DNA of 64,000 nucleotides from Pseudoalteromonas piratica (GCF_000788395.1 NZ_CP009889.1:1550001-1614000); one strand, 5' to 3'; positions 35,353 through 44,898 are shown, numbered from the stretch's first letter. Notes: a model not told the origin generated them from the sequence alone. Numbers and translations: made by a program.

Positions 35353-37329
35353 ATGTACACACAAAAATCACGTTTAGCACTCGCGCTAATGCTATCGCCA
35401 TCACTTTTAGTTGCTGGTGAAGGCCATCATGATGAGCATCATCACGAGCATGGCGAAAAGACAATTGAAAAAATCCAAGTGACCGCATCCCGTTTAGGTC
35501 GCATCGTCACGGAATCTGCAACCCGTATTGAGCTAATAAACGGCGAAGAAATCCAAGAAAAAGCGCTGATGCGCCCAGGTAATATTTCAATGTTGGTGGC
35601 CGAAACAGGTGGCGTACGCGTGCAAAACACATCGCCTGCGCTTGGCAGCGCGAATATTCGTTTACAAGGGCTGTTCGGCCGTTACACCCAGTTATTAAGC
35701 GATGGTTTACCACTTTACGGTGGTCAAACTGCCTCTATTGGTTTATTACAGATCCCGCCCACCGATTTAGCTAATGTGGAAATTATAAAAGGCTCAGCCT
35801 CATCGCTTTATGGCGGTTCAGCGTTGGGCGGCGTTATCAATTTAATTTCGCGTACACCAAACGATGAATTTGAAGGCGAGGTATTACTGAACGCCACCTC
35901 AAAAGACGGGCAAGATATTACAGCCTATTTTGCTGCACCAGTGAACGATAAAACCCGTGTGTCAGTTACCGCTGGCGTGCACAATCAACAGCAGCAAGAC
36001 TTAGATAACGACGGCTGGTTAGATATGGCAGCGTATCAGCGTGCCACTGTCAGACCGCGCATGTATTGGGAGAGCGAGCACGGAGCTAACCTGTATGTAA
36101 CAGTTGGTGCGATGCACGAAACTCGTGAAGGCGGTACAAAACAAGGCGCAGTGATGCCAGATGGTAATCCGTATGCACAAAACCAAGATACACAAAGACT
36201 CGACACCGGTTTTATCTTTGATAGCCCACTGAGTGATGAGATGAACCTCAATATTCGCGGCTCTGCAATGCAGCAAGATCATCAACATGTGTATGGCTCA
36301 GTATTGGAAGACGACAGTCACAAAAGCTATTTACTTGAATCAAGTGTCTCTGGCTACGCTGACTCTCTTGCATGGCTTGTAGGCACAGCATATCAATCAG
36401 ACAGATTTGAGTCTGATGACTTCGCTATGTTTAACTACAGCTATCATGTACCCGGGTTATTCTCTCAAATTGATTATGATGCAACAGATGATGTGTCGAT
36501 GTCACTGAGTGCGCGCAACGATTGGCACAGCGAATATGGCACCCAATTTAGCCCGCGCGCATCCATACTCTATCGCCCTGAAAACTGGACTATTCGCGGC
36601 TCATACGGAAAAGGGTTCTTTGCCCCTACGCCGTTTATTGAAGACATTGACGATACTGGTTTATCGCGTTTAGCACCGCTTAAAAACCTGCAAGAAGAAA
36701 CCGCATCAACCGCATCCATTGATATTAGTTACACCCTTAATAACATTGAGTCGAGTGTTACTTTGTTTTCCTCTGAAATCGATAATGTCACCGAATTACA
36801 GCCCATCAACCCTGAGGAATTTGGTGGTAAAACGGTACGCATTACAAATGCCGAAGGACAAACTGATATTCATGGTGCAGAGTTATTACTGCGCTATCGC
36901 TGGCACGATATAAAACTGACCGGCAGCTACTTGTATCTTGATGCCAGTAAACAAAATAGTAATGGCATGTGGAGTGTACCGCTTGATTTAACCCCCAAGC
37001 ATTCTGCAGGTGCAGTTATTATGTGGGAAGAGCATGGTAGTCATTTAGTCGGGTTTGAAGCTTACTATACAGGCACACAACATTTAGAAAATAACCCATA
37101 CCGCGACAAGAGTGAGGCATATTGGCACCTAGGCCTTTTAGGTCAAATTACCATTGGCAGAGTAAGTTACTTTTTAAATGCAGAAAATTTACTCAATGTA
37201 CGTCAAACAAAAACGGACTCGCTCTTACTACCACAGCAAGACCCAAGCGGGCGTTGGACGACTGATATTTGGTCTCGCAATGATGGCTTTACGGTTAATG
37301 CGGGCATTCGAATTAAATTTGGTCACTAA
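35353..37329 (+). CDS. TonB-dependent receptor with His-rich N-terminus (metal uptake candidate)
   Basis: 658 residues. Signal peptide, then HHDEHHHEHGEK, a histidine cluster, then the TonB-box region IEKIQVTASRLG and the plug (RTGV-like segment LGSANIRLQGLFGRYTQLLSDGLPLYGGQT, IIKGSASSLYGGSALGGVINLIS). The 22-strand barrel ends with IRIKFGH. The N-terminal His cluster and the Cys-rich neighbour suggest copper or zinc, as in OprC/NosA-like receptors; the ligand is inferred. GAGG precedes the ATG. Confidence 0.9.
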   Translation: MYTQKSRLALALMLSPSLLVAGEGHHDEHHHEHGEKTIEKIQVTASRLGRIVTESATRIELINGEEIQEKALMRPGNISMLVAETGGVRVQNTSPALGSANIRLQGLFGRYTQLLSDGLPLYGGQTASIGLLQIPPTDLANVEIIKGSASSLYGGSALGGVINLISRTPNDEFEGEVLLNATSKDGQDITAYFAAPVNDKTRVSVTAGVHNQQQQDLDNDGWLDMAAYQRATVRPRMYWESEHGANLYVTVGAMHETREGGTKQGAVMPDGNPYAQNQDTQRLDTGFIFDSPLSDEMNLNIRGSAMQQDHQHVYGSVLEDDSHKSYLLESSVSGYADSLAWLVGTAYQSDRFESDDFAMFNYSYHVPGLFSQIDYDATDDVSMSLSARNDWHSEYGTQFSPRASILYRPENWTIRGSYGKGFFAPTPFIEDIDDTGLSRLAPLKNLQEETASTASIDISYTLNNIESSVTLFSSEIDNVTELQPINPEEFGGKTVRITNAEGQTDIHGAELLLRYRWHDIKLTGSYLYLDASKQNSNGMWSVPLDLTPKHSAGAVIMWEEHGSHLVGFEAYYTGTQHLENNPYRDKSEAYWHLGLLGQITIGRVSYFLNAENLLNVRQTKTDSLLLPQQDPSGRWTTDIWSRNDGFTVNAGIRIKFGH

Positions 37330-37345
37330 ACCTTAACTTCGCGTT

Positions 37346-37381
37346 GCAAAGCAAGCCTAAGGCTTGCTTTGCTACGTTTTT
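37346..37381 (+). terminator. Intrinsic terminator
   Basis: GCAAAGCAAGCC, loop TAA, GGCTTGCTTTGC, then TACGTTTTT, 17 bases after the TonB receptor stop. The stem also suits the convergent GST gene. Confidence 0.85.
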
Positions 37382-37408
37382 GTAAATTAAAACCAGAATC
37401 ACATGCGA

Positions 37409-38047
37409 CTATTGATAATCAAGAAGGCTTAACCCTTCTTTTTCACACACGGTTTTAATTGCACTGTGCTGTGCGAGATTTTTTAAAAAACGCCCTAGGT
37501 TATTAAACGCAAGCGGTGGCTTTTTAAATTCATCCACCCAGACACACAACATAAATAAGAAAAAATCACAGGCAGTCACACTTTGCCCAATCAAATAATT
37601 TTTATGTTTTAGTTCATTATCAAGCAGCGCGAGCATATCGGTAATGCGGGATTCTTGCGCCTCAACAATTTGTGCTGTTTGCTGTGCATCTAGGGTGTGT
37701 TTTTCAGGGTAAAAATACACCATAAGTTCAGCTTGAACTGTATTGGTTAAGTACATCATCCACTGAAAAAATACCGGGCGGTTACTATCACCTAATGGCG
37801 GGATCAAATTAACATCTGGGTGATTTTCAGCTAAGTGAATGCAAATAGCAGGGCTTTCAAAAATGGCAGTGCCGTTATCAATTAAGGTGGGAATACGCCC
37901 CGCAGGGTTTAATGCCAAATACTCTGATGATTTTTGTTGATTACTTTTTCTGTCTACTTTAATCAAGTCATACTCTACGCCTAACGCTTCAAGTATAAAA
38001 TGCGGTGCCATACTGGCATTAAGCGGATAATAATATAACTGATACAC
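37409..38047 (-). CDS. Glutathione S-transferase family protein
   Basis: 212 residues from GTG with AAGGAA six bases upstream. Thioredoxin-like N-terminal domain (YQLYYYPLNASMAPHFILEALGVEY, then NPAGRIPTLIDNGTAIFESPAICIHLAE) with the Pro and ESxAI glutathione-binding motifs, and an all-helical C-terminal domain with LIGQSVTACDFFLFML. The S/N catalytic position near residue 10-12 is serine-like (NASMAP), as in beta/zeta types. Cytoplasmic conjugation or peroxidase activity; substrate unknown. Confidence 0.9.
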   Translation of the reverse strand: MYQLYYYPLNASMAPHFILEALGVEYDLIKVDRKSNQQKSSEYLALNPAGRIPTLIDNGTAIFESPAICIHLAENHPDVNLIPPLGDSNRPVFFQWMMYLTNTVQAELMVYFYPEKHTLDAQQTAQIVEAQESRITDMLALLDNELKHKNYLIGQSVTACDFFLFMLCVWVDEFKKPPLAFNNLGRFLKNLAQHSAIKTVCEKEGLSLLDYQ

Positions 38048-38171
38048 AGAACATTCCTTTTAAATGAATAAAAAATTTAAACCATATAGTTAGAAATATA
38101 CGAGTTTATAACTGGAACTAATTAAGCATTACGACATAAGTCGATTAGTGCGACTACAGAAATATCAAAGG

Positions 38172-38591
38172 CTACAATTTGGCCCATTGCTGCCTTAAAC
38201 CGAATAAGTGAATCAAACCGATTGTTAAACAAATGGTTGAACTCCAAAGCCAAAATTCAGCACTTCTTCCCATAGGTTGATAAATCAAAAAAAAGCCCGC
38301 TATCCCACGCGCCAAATAGATAAAGGAGATTAAAATCAACGCTAAGCGAATCAATGGTAATTTTTTGATAAGCCCAGCAGCGGAAAATGCATATGCTGAC
38401 CACGTTGTAAGAATAATAAAGATAACGCTGGTGACGATTGTTGGCTGGATGCTGCCTTTTTCGGCAAGTTGTGCCATCTCTTCACCAGCGCCAAAAAAAC
38501 GATACCAAGGTGCACCAAAATAAATACACCCTAAGTGCAATAGCGCAGCAAAAGCACTTAACGAGCCGCCAATAACTAAGTATTTATTCAT
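38172..38591 (-). CDS. Four-helix membrane protein of unknown function
   Basis: 139 residues, four membrane helices (about 7-25, 48-68, 78-100, 110-130). AAGGAT precedes the ATG. No signature motif recognised. It is a minus-strand single gene between a GST and a GNAT, with 41 bases to the latter. Confidence 0.7.
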   Translation of the reverse strand: MNKYLVIGGSLSAFAALLHLGCIYFGAPWYRFFGAGEEMAQLAEKGSIQPTIVTSVIFIILTTWSAYAFSAAGLIKKLPLIRLALILISFIYLARGIAGFFLIYQPMGRSAEFWLWSSTICLTIGLIHLFGLRQQWAKL

Positions 38592-38632
38592 TTACTTCCC
38601 ATCCTTTAAAACATTTATGCAGTTACCAGGTT

Positions 38633-39043
38633 TTATATAAACTTACACATACCTAAACCAAGCGGCTCACCTGTCCGAGGTTGATAACCAAATTGCTGAT
38701 AAAACGCCTCTTTTCCATGAGCGGCTAATAAACCAACTGTCGCTCCTGGAGTTATCTGCTTACTCAAATAGCGTTCAATCTCTTGCATTAGGCTTTTACC
38801 AATTCCTGCGCTTTGAAAGTCGGGGTCAACGACAATATCTAGTAAGTAAAAATACATTGCACCATCGCCAACAACCCTGCCATAGCCGACTAAGGTGTTA
38901 TCTATTTCTATGCAAATATGAAATAGCGAGTTTTCTAAGCTTTTTGCGACAACTGATTGCGCGGGGTTTTGCCATCCCACTTTATTTCTGATCGCCATAA
39001 AATCAGTAATATTGGGAGCTTGATAATGTTTAGTGAATGACAT
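38633..39043 (-). CDS. GNAT family N-acetyltransferase
   Basis: 136 residues. YLLDIVVDPDFQSAGIGKSLMQEIERYL gives the V-x-P-x-x-Q-x-x-G-I-G acetyl-CoA loop, and GKEAFYQQFGYQPRTGE the C-terminal Tyr motif. Substrate unknown. Upstream on the same strand is a small membrane protein gene 21 bases away. Confidence 0.9.
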   Translation of the reverse strand: MSFTKHYQAPNITDFMAIRNKVGWQNPAQSVVAKSLENSLFHICIEIDNTLVGYGRVVGDGAMYFYLLDIVVDPDFQSAGIGKSLMQEIERYLSKQITPGATVGLLAAHGKEAFYQQFGYQPRTGEPLGLGMCKFI

Positions 39044-39064
39044 CTTGTTCCCCCAAATACATTG

Positions 39065-39388
39065 CTAGCTAGATAGGTTTTGCCAAAAAAAACAAACTAA
39101 AAATAAACTCACGCCTGCAAAAAGAAACGTTTTTTGCACTGTACTTTTTATGAGTGTTGGCAATCTAAACGAAGAAGATAACAATTGATTTAATGGGGTA
39201 AAAAAGAATTTGGGGGCAAGACCAAGGCTAACTAAAATAAGAAAAATTGAAAAAAGGGTTACTAAGTCGATTAGGTGCAGGCCGTTATAAACAAAATCAT
39301 ATGCACCAGTAGATAGAAACAAAAATCCAATTACAAAACACAGTGCGGTTGCGACACTTTCTCTTTCTGATTTCACTTCGAACACCAT
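39065..39388 (-). CDS. Small membrane protein of unknown function
   Basis: 107 residues, three hydrophobic segments (about 14-34, 40-58, 84-104). No conserved motif. The ATG is preceded by only a weak GGGAAA-type site. It may be cotranscribed with the GNAT gene downstream. Confidence 0.55.
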   Translation of the reverse strand: MVFEVKSERESVATALCFVIGFLFLSTGAYDFVYNGLHLIDLVTLFSIFLILVSLGLAPKFFFTPLNQLLSSSFRLPTLIKSTVQKTFLFAGVSLFLVCFFWQNLSS

Positions 39389-39581
39389 TTTCCCTATTTT
39401 CGGGAAATTTATATCATGTTTTGTAAGGCATTGTCAGCAAATTAGTTTTTAGTGAATTGTTACCAAATATTAAGGTTAACAACAAAAATAAAGTTGATTT
39501 CATGGAGGCATGTTTTATCAAGGTTACTTTCTGTTATGCTAGCCATTCTTTTAATTGCACAATCAACGTATCTGAAGACCC

Positions 39582-40028
39582 ATGAAGTCGCTTAAAATCT
39601 TAATTTTTGCTTCAATATTTTTTATAAGTCCTGCCTTTGCCAACCAACTAAAACCTTTTACCAGTGACGGCTGCAGTGCTTTCCCAGATGGCACTTTTGA
39701 ACAAAATACACTGTGGTTAAGTTGTTGCGTGTCTCATGACCTCGCGTATTGGCAAGGTGGTACTTATCAGCAGCGCAAAGACGCTGATATTGCCCTAAAA
39801 GAGTGTGTTGCGAAGGTAGGCGAAAAGCAAATCGCAAATTTAATGCTCGCGGGAGTACGTGTCGGTGGTTCACCTTTTTTTCCAACCACATTTCGCTGGG
39901 GATATGGTTGGCCATACCCTAAACTCTATGGTCAACTTAGCAAAAATGAAAAGGAACAAGTGAATACGCAACTAGCAAAAATAAAGCGTGATAAGCCAAG
40001 CTTAGCCACGCTGAAAAAGTCATTTTAG
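39582..40028 (+). CDS. Secreted phospholipase A2-like protein
   Basis: 148 residues with a signal peptide (ending SPAFA). The mature part has DGCSAFPDGT, WLSCCVSHDLAYWQGGTYQQRKDADIALKECV, which matches the PLA2 CC-x-x-HD active site with the adjacent Tyr and the later Cys. The Gly-rich calcium loop is less clear. It could hydrolyse phospholipids or act as a bacteriolytic/bioactive secreted protein. It ends six bases from the convergent gene with no terminator. Confidence 0.75.
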   Translation: MKSLKILIFASIFFISPAFANQLKPFTSDGCSAFPDGTFEQNTLWLSCCVSHDLAYWQGGTYQQRKDADIALKECVAKVGEKQIANLMLAGVRVGGSPFFPTTFRWGYGWPYPKLYGQLSKNEKEQVNTQLAKIKRDKPSLATLKKSF

Positions 40029-40033
40029 CGTTA

Positions 40034-40729
40034 TTATTGTTTGCTAAATGGTGCGGTTAGGTTGAATTCCAGCAACGTATTATTTGGAATATTAACCGTA
40101 TTTCCCCGGGTAAGTAACGAAATCCCCGCACCTACTTTAGCACCATCTTTCGCTCCCTTAGAGCCATTAGCTAAACCACCAATTGCCGCTAATCGTGCCG
40201 TTCGTCCAACAGTAGATTTGCCCGTGCCTTCAGTGACAGCCTGCGCAGCAGAGGTTTTTATCGTATGCAGTTGATTATCAATCATAATGTCAGTGAATGT
40301 AAAAGTAAGTGAAGACTTGCCTGCAAGCCGACCCGATTGATTTGAATCCGTTATAACGCCATACACAGTTGCACCTCTAGGTGCGACTGTTACGCCATTT
40401 GCAACTAAGTCAGCCTCTAAGCTCGCTGTAAATTTTTTTCCGACCGCGCTATTTTTGCTATTTATCGTTTCTAATGTGCGAACCATAATTCGCGTGCCTG
40501 CAGGCACAATTAGTTCGCCACCTTGCGCTTGTGGCTTATCTATCTGAAGTGATTGAATTTTATCTTGGCTAAACTCCAATTGCTGACCGGCTAACTCAAA
40601 AACTACTTTGCCATTATCTTGTGAAATTACTTTGCCATTGAGCACTTGCCCATCGGTTAAGGTGATAGTATCAGCCTGCACACCCGCCAAATAGCACATC
40701 GAAAATAATGTTAACAATACCTTTTTCAT
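40034..40729 (-). CDS. Exported protein of unknown function (sulfatase cluster)
   Basis: 231 residues. Signal peptide (MKKVLLTLFSMCYLAGVQA), a short beta domain DTITLTDGQVLNGKVISQDNGKVVFELAG, then PAGTRIMVRTLETINSKNSAVGKKF and ending in a Gly/Ala-rich segment (ARLAAIGGLANGSKGAKDGAKVGAG) that could be a hydrophobic outer-membrane insert. The beta sheet region resembles SH3-like/DUF3857 folds only vaguely. Third gene of a minus-strand run with an OM protein and an alkylsulfatase. Confidence 0.7.
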   Translation of the reverse strand: MKKVLLTLFSMCYLAGVQADTITLTDGQVLNGKVISQDNGKVVFELAGQQLEFSQDKIQSLQIDKPQAQGGELIVPAGTRIMVRTLETINSKNSAVGKKFTASLEADLVANGVTVAPRGATVYGVITDSNQSGRLAGKSSLTFTFTDIMIDNQLHTIKTSAAQAVTEGTGKSTVGRTARLAAIGGLANGSKGAKDGAKVGAGISLLTRGNTVNIPNNTLLEFNLTAPFSKQ

Positions 40730-40752
40730 TTTTTGTCCTTTTCCTGTTTTAT

Positions 40753-41517
40753 TTAAAGTTGGTAATTAAACTCGATACGATGATCCCCATCCGCTAAATC
40801 AACTGCTTTATTCCAGTTAGCAAAATAACGAATATTTGCTCTTGGGCTAAGTTGATAAGAGGCGACAAACTCATGCGTTAAAATCTGGCTATCGCCAGCA
40901 TAATAAGTGTCTTTATAACGATCACTTCCTGAAACTGTAGTGAGCCAAAGTGGATTGTAATTAAGCCAAATTTTATCGCTAATAGTAATTTTTCCGTAAA
41001 AGCCAATGGCAGCAAATGCACCGGGTATTTTATAGCCGTCGTCTTTATCATTCTCTACTGTTAAACCGACACCAGCCAAAGGATAAAGCTGAAAGATGGA
41101 AAATTTTGGTAGGGCTTGAATAAAGCTATAAGAAGTATCTAAGGTTTCTTTATCGATATTTGCGTTTACATCAACTTGTGTGCCACGACCATTTTCAGTA
41201 TTCACACTGAAGTTACGAAATCGGAACCCATCAATTGAATTATCAACCGAATTAAATAGTGGCTTTTCATTATCGCGGATACCTAACAACTCGCCAGCAA
41301 TGCCCTTTAGCTCGATGATATTCATTCCCATAGTGATATCACTGCCAGTCTCATAAGTTTGCCCTACTTTGAGGTTAAACCCTTTATCTGTCAGCCCGAC
41401 ACCGGCTTGCGTATAAACAGCCAAAGGGTCTGACATATCTTGTAGCTCTTGCTCTTCAGCGTTTGCTGAAAAACCAATCATTGCGAATAACATGAGAACG
41501 AACGCGTGTTTTTGCAT
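40753..41517 (-). CDS. Outer-membrane beta-barrel-like protein
   Basis: 254 residues with a signal peptide (ending ANA). The mature part is a series of amphipathic strands with alternating hydrophobic residues and ends in an aromatic-hydrophobic tail (RIEFNYQL), as in outer-membrane barrels of 10-12 strands. No family recognised. It begins 62 bases downstream of the alkylsulfatase stop, after a terminator, and lies 23 bases before the next gene, suggesting its own promoter or read-through. Confidence 0.7.
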   Translation of the reverse strand: MQKHAFVLMLFAMIGFSANAEEQELQDMSDPLAVYTQAGVGLTDKGFNLKVGQTYETGSDITMGMNIIELKGIAGELLGIRDNEKPLFNSVDNSIDGFRFRNFSVNTENGRGTQVDVNANIDKETLDTSYSFIQALPKFSIFQLYPLAGVGLTVENDKDDGYKIPGAFAAIGFYGKITISDKIWLNYNPLWLTTVSGSDRYKDTYYAGDSQILTHEFVASYQLSPRANIRYFANWNKAVDLADGDHRIEFNYQL

Positions 41518-41536
41518 TTTCGACTTTTCCTCTGTC

Positions 41537-41563
41537 TATTAAAAAGGCAGCTAATTAGCTGCC
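41537..41563 (-). terminator. Intrinsic terminator after the alkylsulfatase
   Basis: On the minus strand GGCAGCTAA-TTAGCTGCC (an 18-base perfect palindrome) followed by TTTTTAATAG, 16 bases after the alkylsulfatase stop. Confidence 0.8.
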
Positions 41564-41579
41564 CTTGAGATAGTAGATA

Positions 41580-43601
41580 TTATTTGTAGAATTTGCTATC
41601 TACTTGCTTATTGCTAAAAGGCACAATTTCAAATGCAGGGTTAAACTCTACAAGCGAGCTTGTTAGCTTTTCAACAACGGTTATGTCACCTTTAAATTCA
41701 ACTTTCTTTTGATCGACTAATTCTTGAAGCTTAGCCTGACCAAATAAAATTTGTTTAAATGCAGCATCGTCTAATACCAATTCTGCGTCAGCCGCTTTTG
41801 GCTTATCTAATTGGATATTACTTAAGTTTCCGTTAGACATTTCTACATAGTAATAGTCATCAGTACCTTTTAAGTTCACGCTCAGTGTAAAAGGCGTATT
41901 TTGCGCTTTTAACGAATCTACTTGAACAGCAATGAAATCAAGTAACATACCCACATCCATTTCAGATACCACATCTGCCGAAGCGGATTTCGGTGCGCCA
42001 GGTGACACTTTACCTAAACGCAGTTCTTGAGCACCCGTTAAGTAAATATTGCGCCAACCTGCGCCCTCAGCTTGATAACCAAGTTGTTCATAAGTATCTG
42101 CAAGAAGGCTACGTGCTAACATATTTTCTGGTTCAGCCATAACCACTTTGTTCAAAGCTGTAGCAACAAAACGATACTCACCTTTGTTAAAGTCTTTTGT
42201 AGCGCGAGAAAGCACTTCTTTTGCACCACCCATGTATTCAACAAACTTTTTAGCTTCTGCTTTTGTTGGCAACGGATTTAAGTTAGCAGGGTTCATATCA
42301 AAATAGCCTAAGTACATATTGTACACAGCACGCGCATTGTGCGAATAAGTTCCATGATACCCATTGGTGTGCCAAGACTTGAAAATGCTCTCAGGCATCA
42401 CTTCATAAATGGCATCGCCTAGATCTTGTAACACATAGCCGTTGTTAGCTAATCGCAACGTTTGGTTATGTGTAAAACCATACGCATCGCGTTGCATTTT
42501 CAGATAATCTTGAATCGCTTCATTACCCCAAATCGGCGATGAATGCGAGCCAAACAGTGTTTCAACTTCACCGCCAAAGTAGTGCAACATTTCATTAATT
42601 GTTTTCGACCACTTGAGTGAATCACGCACTTTCGCACCACGTAAGGTATAAACATTGTGCATACCGTGGTAAGTGACCTCACCTGTCCAAAGCGCTTTCA
42701 TTGATGGGATATAAGTAACCATTTCAGATGGCGCCTCTGTGCCTGATGCATCAAGGAAAACCATTTCTACACCATCAATGGTAAGTGTTTCAATTTTACC
42801 TTTGTGGTTTAGCTCATAATCAGGTTTTACGTAGGTGATTTCACCGTAAGAAATACCTTTTGCCAAAGCAGCATCAACAATGCCCTGCTCACTTCGACCC
42901 AGTGTTGCACCATACTGATAAGCCGCCCTACGTGACATAGCATTACCGGCAAGCACGTTTTCATCTACAGCTTCTTTAGTGATATTTTTTGAGCCATAAA
43001 CTTTTACATCAGGAAAGGCTTCTTGAATAGCACGTGCGCCGCCAAAGTGGTCAGCATGAGAATGCGAATAAATCATTGCAACAACCGGTAACTCTTTGCC
43101 AGAAGGTACATTGTTAAAGAAAAATTTAAGCACCTGCGCTGCAGCTTCTTTCACCGTAAGTACGTCGTAAACAATCCAGCCTGTATCACCTTTAATAAAT
43201 GTTAAAGATGCTAAATCGGCACCGCGTACTTGATATACTTTCCCTGGCAGTACTTCATAAAGACCTTTAGCGCCTTGGTTTAAAACAGCCTGACGCCAAA
43301 GCGATGGATTAACTGTATCTGGTGCATCATTAGCACTGTTTAAATCAATAAAATCAAAGCTGTTGCGAATAATATCGCCCGTTTCTTTGTCAAATTCAGC
43401 GATAAGTCCAGCGCTGTCATTTTTGAACGCTGTTGTGTCAGCAAAGTTTAATTGCTTAGCAAGCCCTTGATTTGCTTTGATGGTTGCCGCTGTTGCTGGT
43501 TTACCATTTACATTTTTTAAATTAAGGGCATGTTCATCAGCTGAAATGTTTGCACTTGCAAGGCCTAAAATAATACTTATTGTTACTAAATTACGTTTCA
43601 T
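41580..43601 (-). CDS. Alkylsulfatase (SdsA1/BDS1-like, metallo-beta-lactamase fold)
   Basis: 673 residues with a signal peptide (ending SADE). The metal site HSHADHFGG (HxHxDH) sits near residue 180, then GTEAPSEMVTYIPSMKALWTGE and LFGSHSSPIWG are further zinc ligands. A dimerisation region is followed by a C-terminal SCP2-like domain (about 540-670: TPFTLSVNLKGTDDYYYVEMSNGNL) that binds the alkyl chain. It releases sulfate from alkyl sulfates such as SDS in the periplasm. GGAG precedes the ATG. A terminator follows the stop; the two downstream minus-strand genes are close by. Confidence 0.93.
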   Translation of the reverse strand: MKRNLVTISIILGLASANISADEHALNLKNVNGKPATAATIKANQGLAKQLNFADTTAFKNDSAGLIAEFDKETGDIIRNSFDFIDLNSANDAPDTVNPSLWRQAVLNQGAKGLYEVLPGKVYQVRGADLASLTFIKGDTGWIVYDVLTVKEAAAQVLKFFFNNVPSGKELPVVAMIYSHSHADHFGGARAIQEAFPDVKVYGSKNITKEAVDENVLAGNAMSRRAAYQYGATLGRSEQGIVDAALAKGISYGEITYVKPDYELNHKGKIETLTIDGVEMVFLDASGTEAPSEMVTYIPSMKALWTGEVTYHGMHNVYTLRGAKVRDSLKWSKTINEMLHYFGGEVETLFGSHSSPIWGNEAIQDYLKMQRDAYGFTHNQTLRLANNGYVLQDLGDAIYEVMPESIFKSWHTNGYHGTYSHNARAVYNMYLGYFDMNPANLNPLPTKAEAKKFVEYMGGAKEVLSRATKDFNKGEYRFVATALNKVVMAEPENMLARSLLADTYEQLGYQAEGAGWRNIYLTGAQELRLGKVSPGAPKSASADVVSEMDVGMLLDFIAVQVDSLKAQNTPFTLSVNLKGTDDYYYVEMSNGNLSNIQLDKPKAADAELVLDDAAFKQILFGQAKLQELVDQKKVEFKGDITVVEKLTSSLVEFNPAFEIVPFSNKQVDSKFYK

Positions 43602-44009
43602 AAGTTTCTCCGTTTTTTTATTTTTACCATACTAAACAACTAATAGATCATAAGAAAAGACTAAAAGTACATTTATTATTTAAAACAAATAGGTGCGCCT
43701 AACATTAATGTGTGTTTGTACTGTCTGTATTAACACACCTTGTTTTTCTCTGTCTCTTAAAAACTAACTTACTGTTTATTAACCTTTAATGAAGCAAGGT
43801 TTGAAAAACCTTAAATCGAAACGCGTCACTATTGCACTTAATTAAATAACACCCACTTCCTAATTGATTTAAGTAAATAGTTTCGCTTTTAGTAAGCCTT
43901 TTAAAACTAGAAAAGATAAATTTGCTTATCTGTAAAATAAAATTGTATACATTATATCTTATATAGTTTACATTTGATTTACATTCACAACAACAGGTAG
44001 CAAATAACA
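43602..44009. other. Divergent intergenic region
   Basis: 408 bases between the alkylsulfatase and the collagenase-like gene. It is A/T-rich, with a promoter-like stretch ATACATTATATCTTATATAG at 43947-43966 before the plus-strand gene. No clear operator palindrome was seen, and I see no credible gene. Confidence 0.5.
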
Positions 44010-44849
44010 ATGAAAACAATCACACCCTTAGCCATTGCAGTATCGGCTATTCTCGTTTCAAGTGTTGCAAACGCAAAAGGTAAGCCAACTCCCGATTCAG
44101 TATTACCACATCAATTCACTTGTAGCCCAAGCTTAAAGTTTCAAGCGCAAGATATGACACAACAACAGTTTATAGACAGTTGTGCACTTGTTGGCGCTGA
44201 AGAAGAATACTTCCATCAACGATTAGAAACGGGTTATCAACCTGTAGCAGGAGATTTAAACGAAGATCTTTTAATGGTTATTTTTGATAATTACCGTCAA
44301 TACGATCGCTACGGCTATCGCTTCTTTGGTATTAATACTAATAATGGTGGCATGTACATCGAAGGCAATGCTGAAGACCCAAATAACCAAGCCACATTTT
44401 ATGCTCATGAAGCGGATTGGCTTCGCCCTGAATTTGCAATTTGGAATTTAGAGCATGAATATGTTCATTATTTAGATGGTCGTTTTGATTTAAAGGGTAA
44501 CTTCTCAGACTATCCTGAAAATACTGTGTGGTGGAGTGAAGGATTAGCCGAATACATTTCACTTAAAGATAACAACCAGGATGCCATTGCATTAGTCCAA
44601 GGTAACCTACAAGACCGCACTTTAGATCAAGTCTTTAATACTAACTATTCAAATACGAGTGATGAAATTTACCGCTGGGGTTATCTTGGCGCACGCTTTA
44701 TGTTTGAGAATCATATGGATCAAGTTCGAAATATTCGTACTGCGGCGCGTGATGGAAATTGGGCAGAATATCAAACAATTCTGGCAGACACAGCTGCAAA
44801 TAACGAACAACAATGGCAAAACTGGCTAGTAGCATTAGCAGGTAATTAA
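44010..44849 (+). CDS. M9-type collagenase-like metallopeptidase, single domain
   Basis: 279 residues with a signal peptide (MKTITPLAIAVSAILVSSVANA). The zinc site is WNLEHEYVHYLDGRFDLKG (HEYVH near residue 152) with the downstream glutamate in WWSEGLAEYISL, exactly the Vibrio M9A collagenase pattern. Vibrio and Clostridium enzymes are 700-1000 residues long with PKD/PPC domains; only the catalytic half is present. Extracellular peptidase; collagen as substrate is not shown. It probably forms an operon with the next gene (50 bases). Confidence 0.88.
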   Translation: MKTITPLAIAVSAILVSSVANAKGKPTPDSVLPHQFTCSPSLKFQAQDMTQQQFIDSCALVGAEEEYFHQRLETGYQPVAGDLNEDLLMVIFDNYRQYDRYGYRFFGINTNNGGMYIEGNAEDPNNQATFYAHEADWLRPEFAIWNLEHEYVHYLDGRFDLKGNFSDYPENTVWWSEGLAEYISLKDNNQDAIALVQGNLQDRTLDQVFNTNYSNTSDEIYRWGYLGARFMFENHMDQVRNIRTAARDGNWAEYQTILADTAANNEQQWQNWLVALAGN

Positions 44850-44898
44850 TACCAAATTCATTAAAATCACAAGGATGTGAGTTTTCATTGGAGTATCT

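Noticed and set aside
35507..36288. Several minus-strand frames inside the TonB receptor
   Set aside because: Antisense shadows of a well-supported receptor gene with no ribosome sites.
43786..44019. 77-codon minus-strand frame in the divergent spacer
   Set aside because: Overlaps the collagenase-like start, has no ribosome site, and reads as low-complexity Cys/Phe-rich translation of AT-rich promoter DNA.
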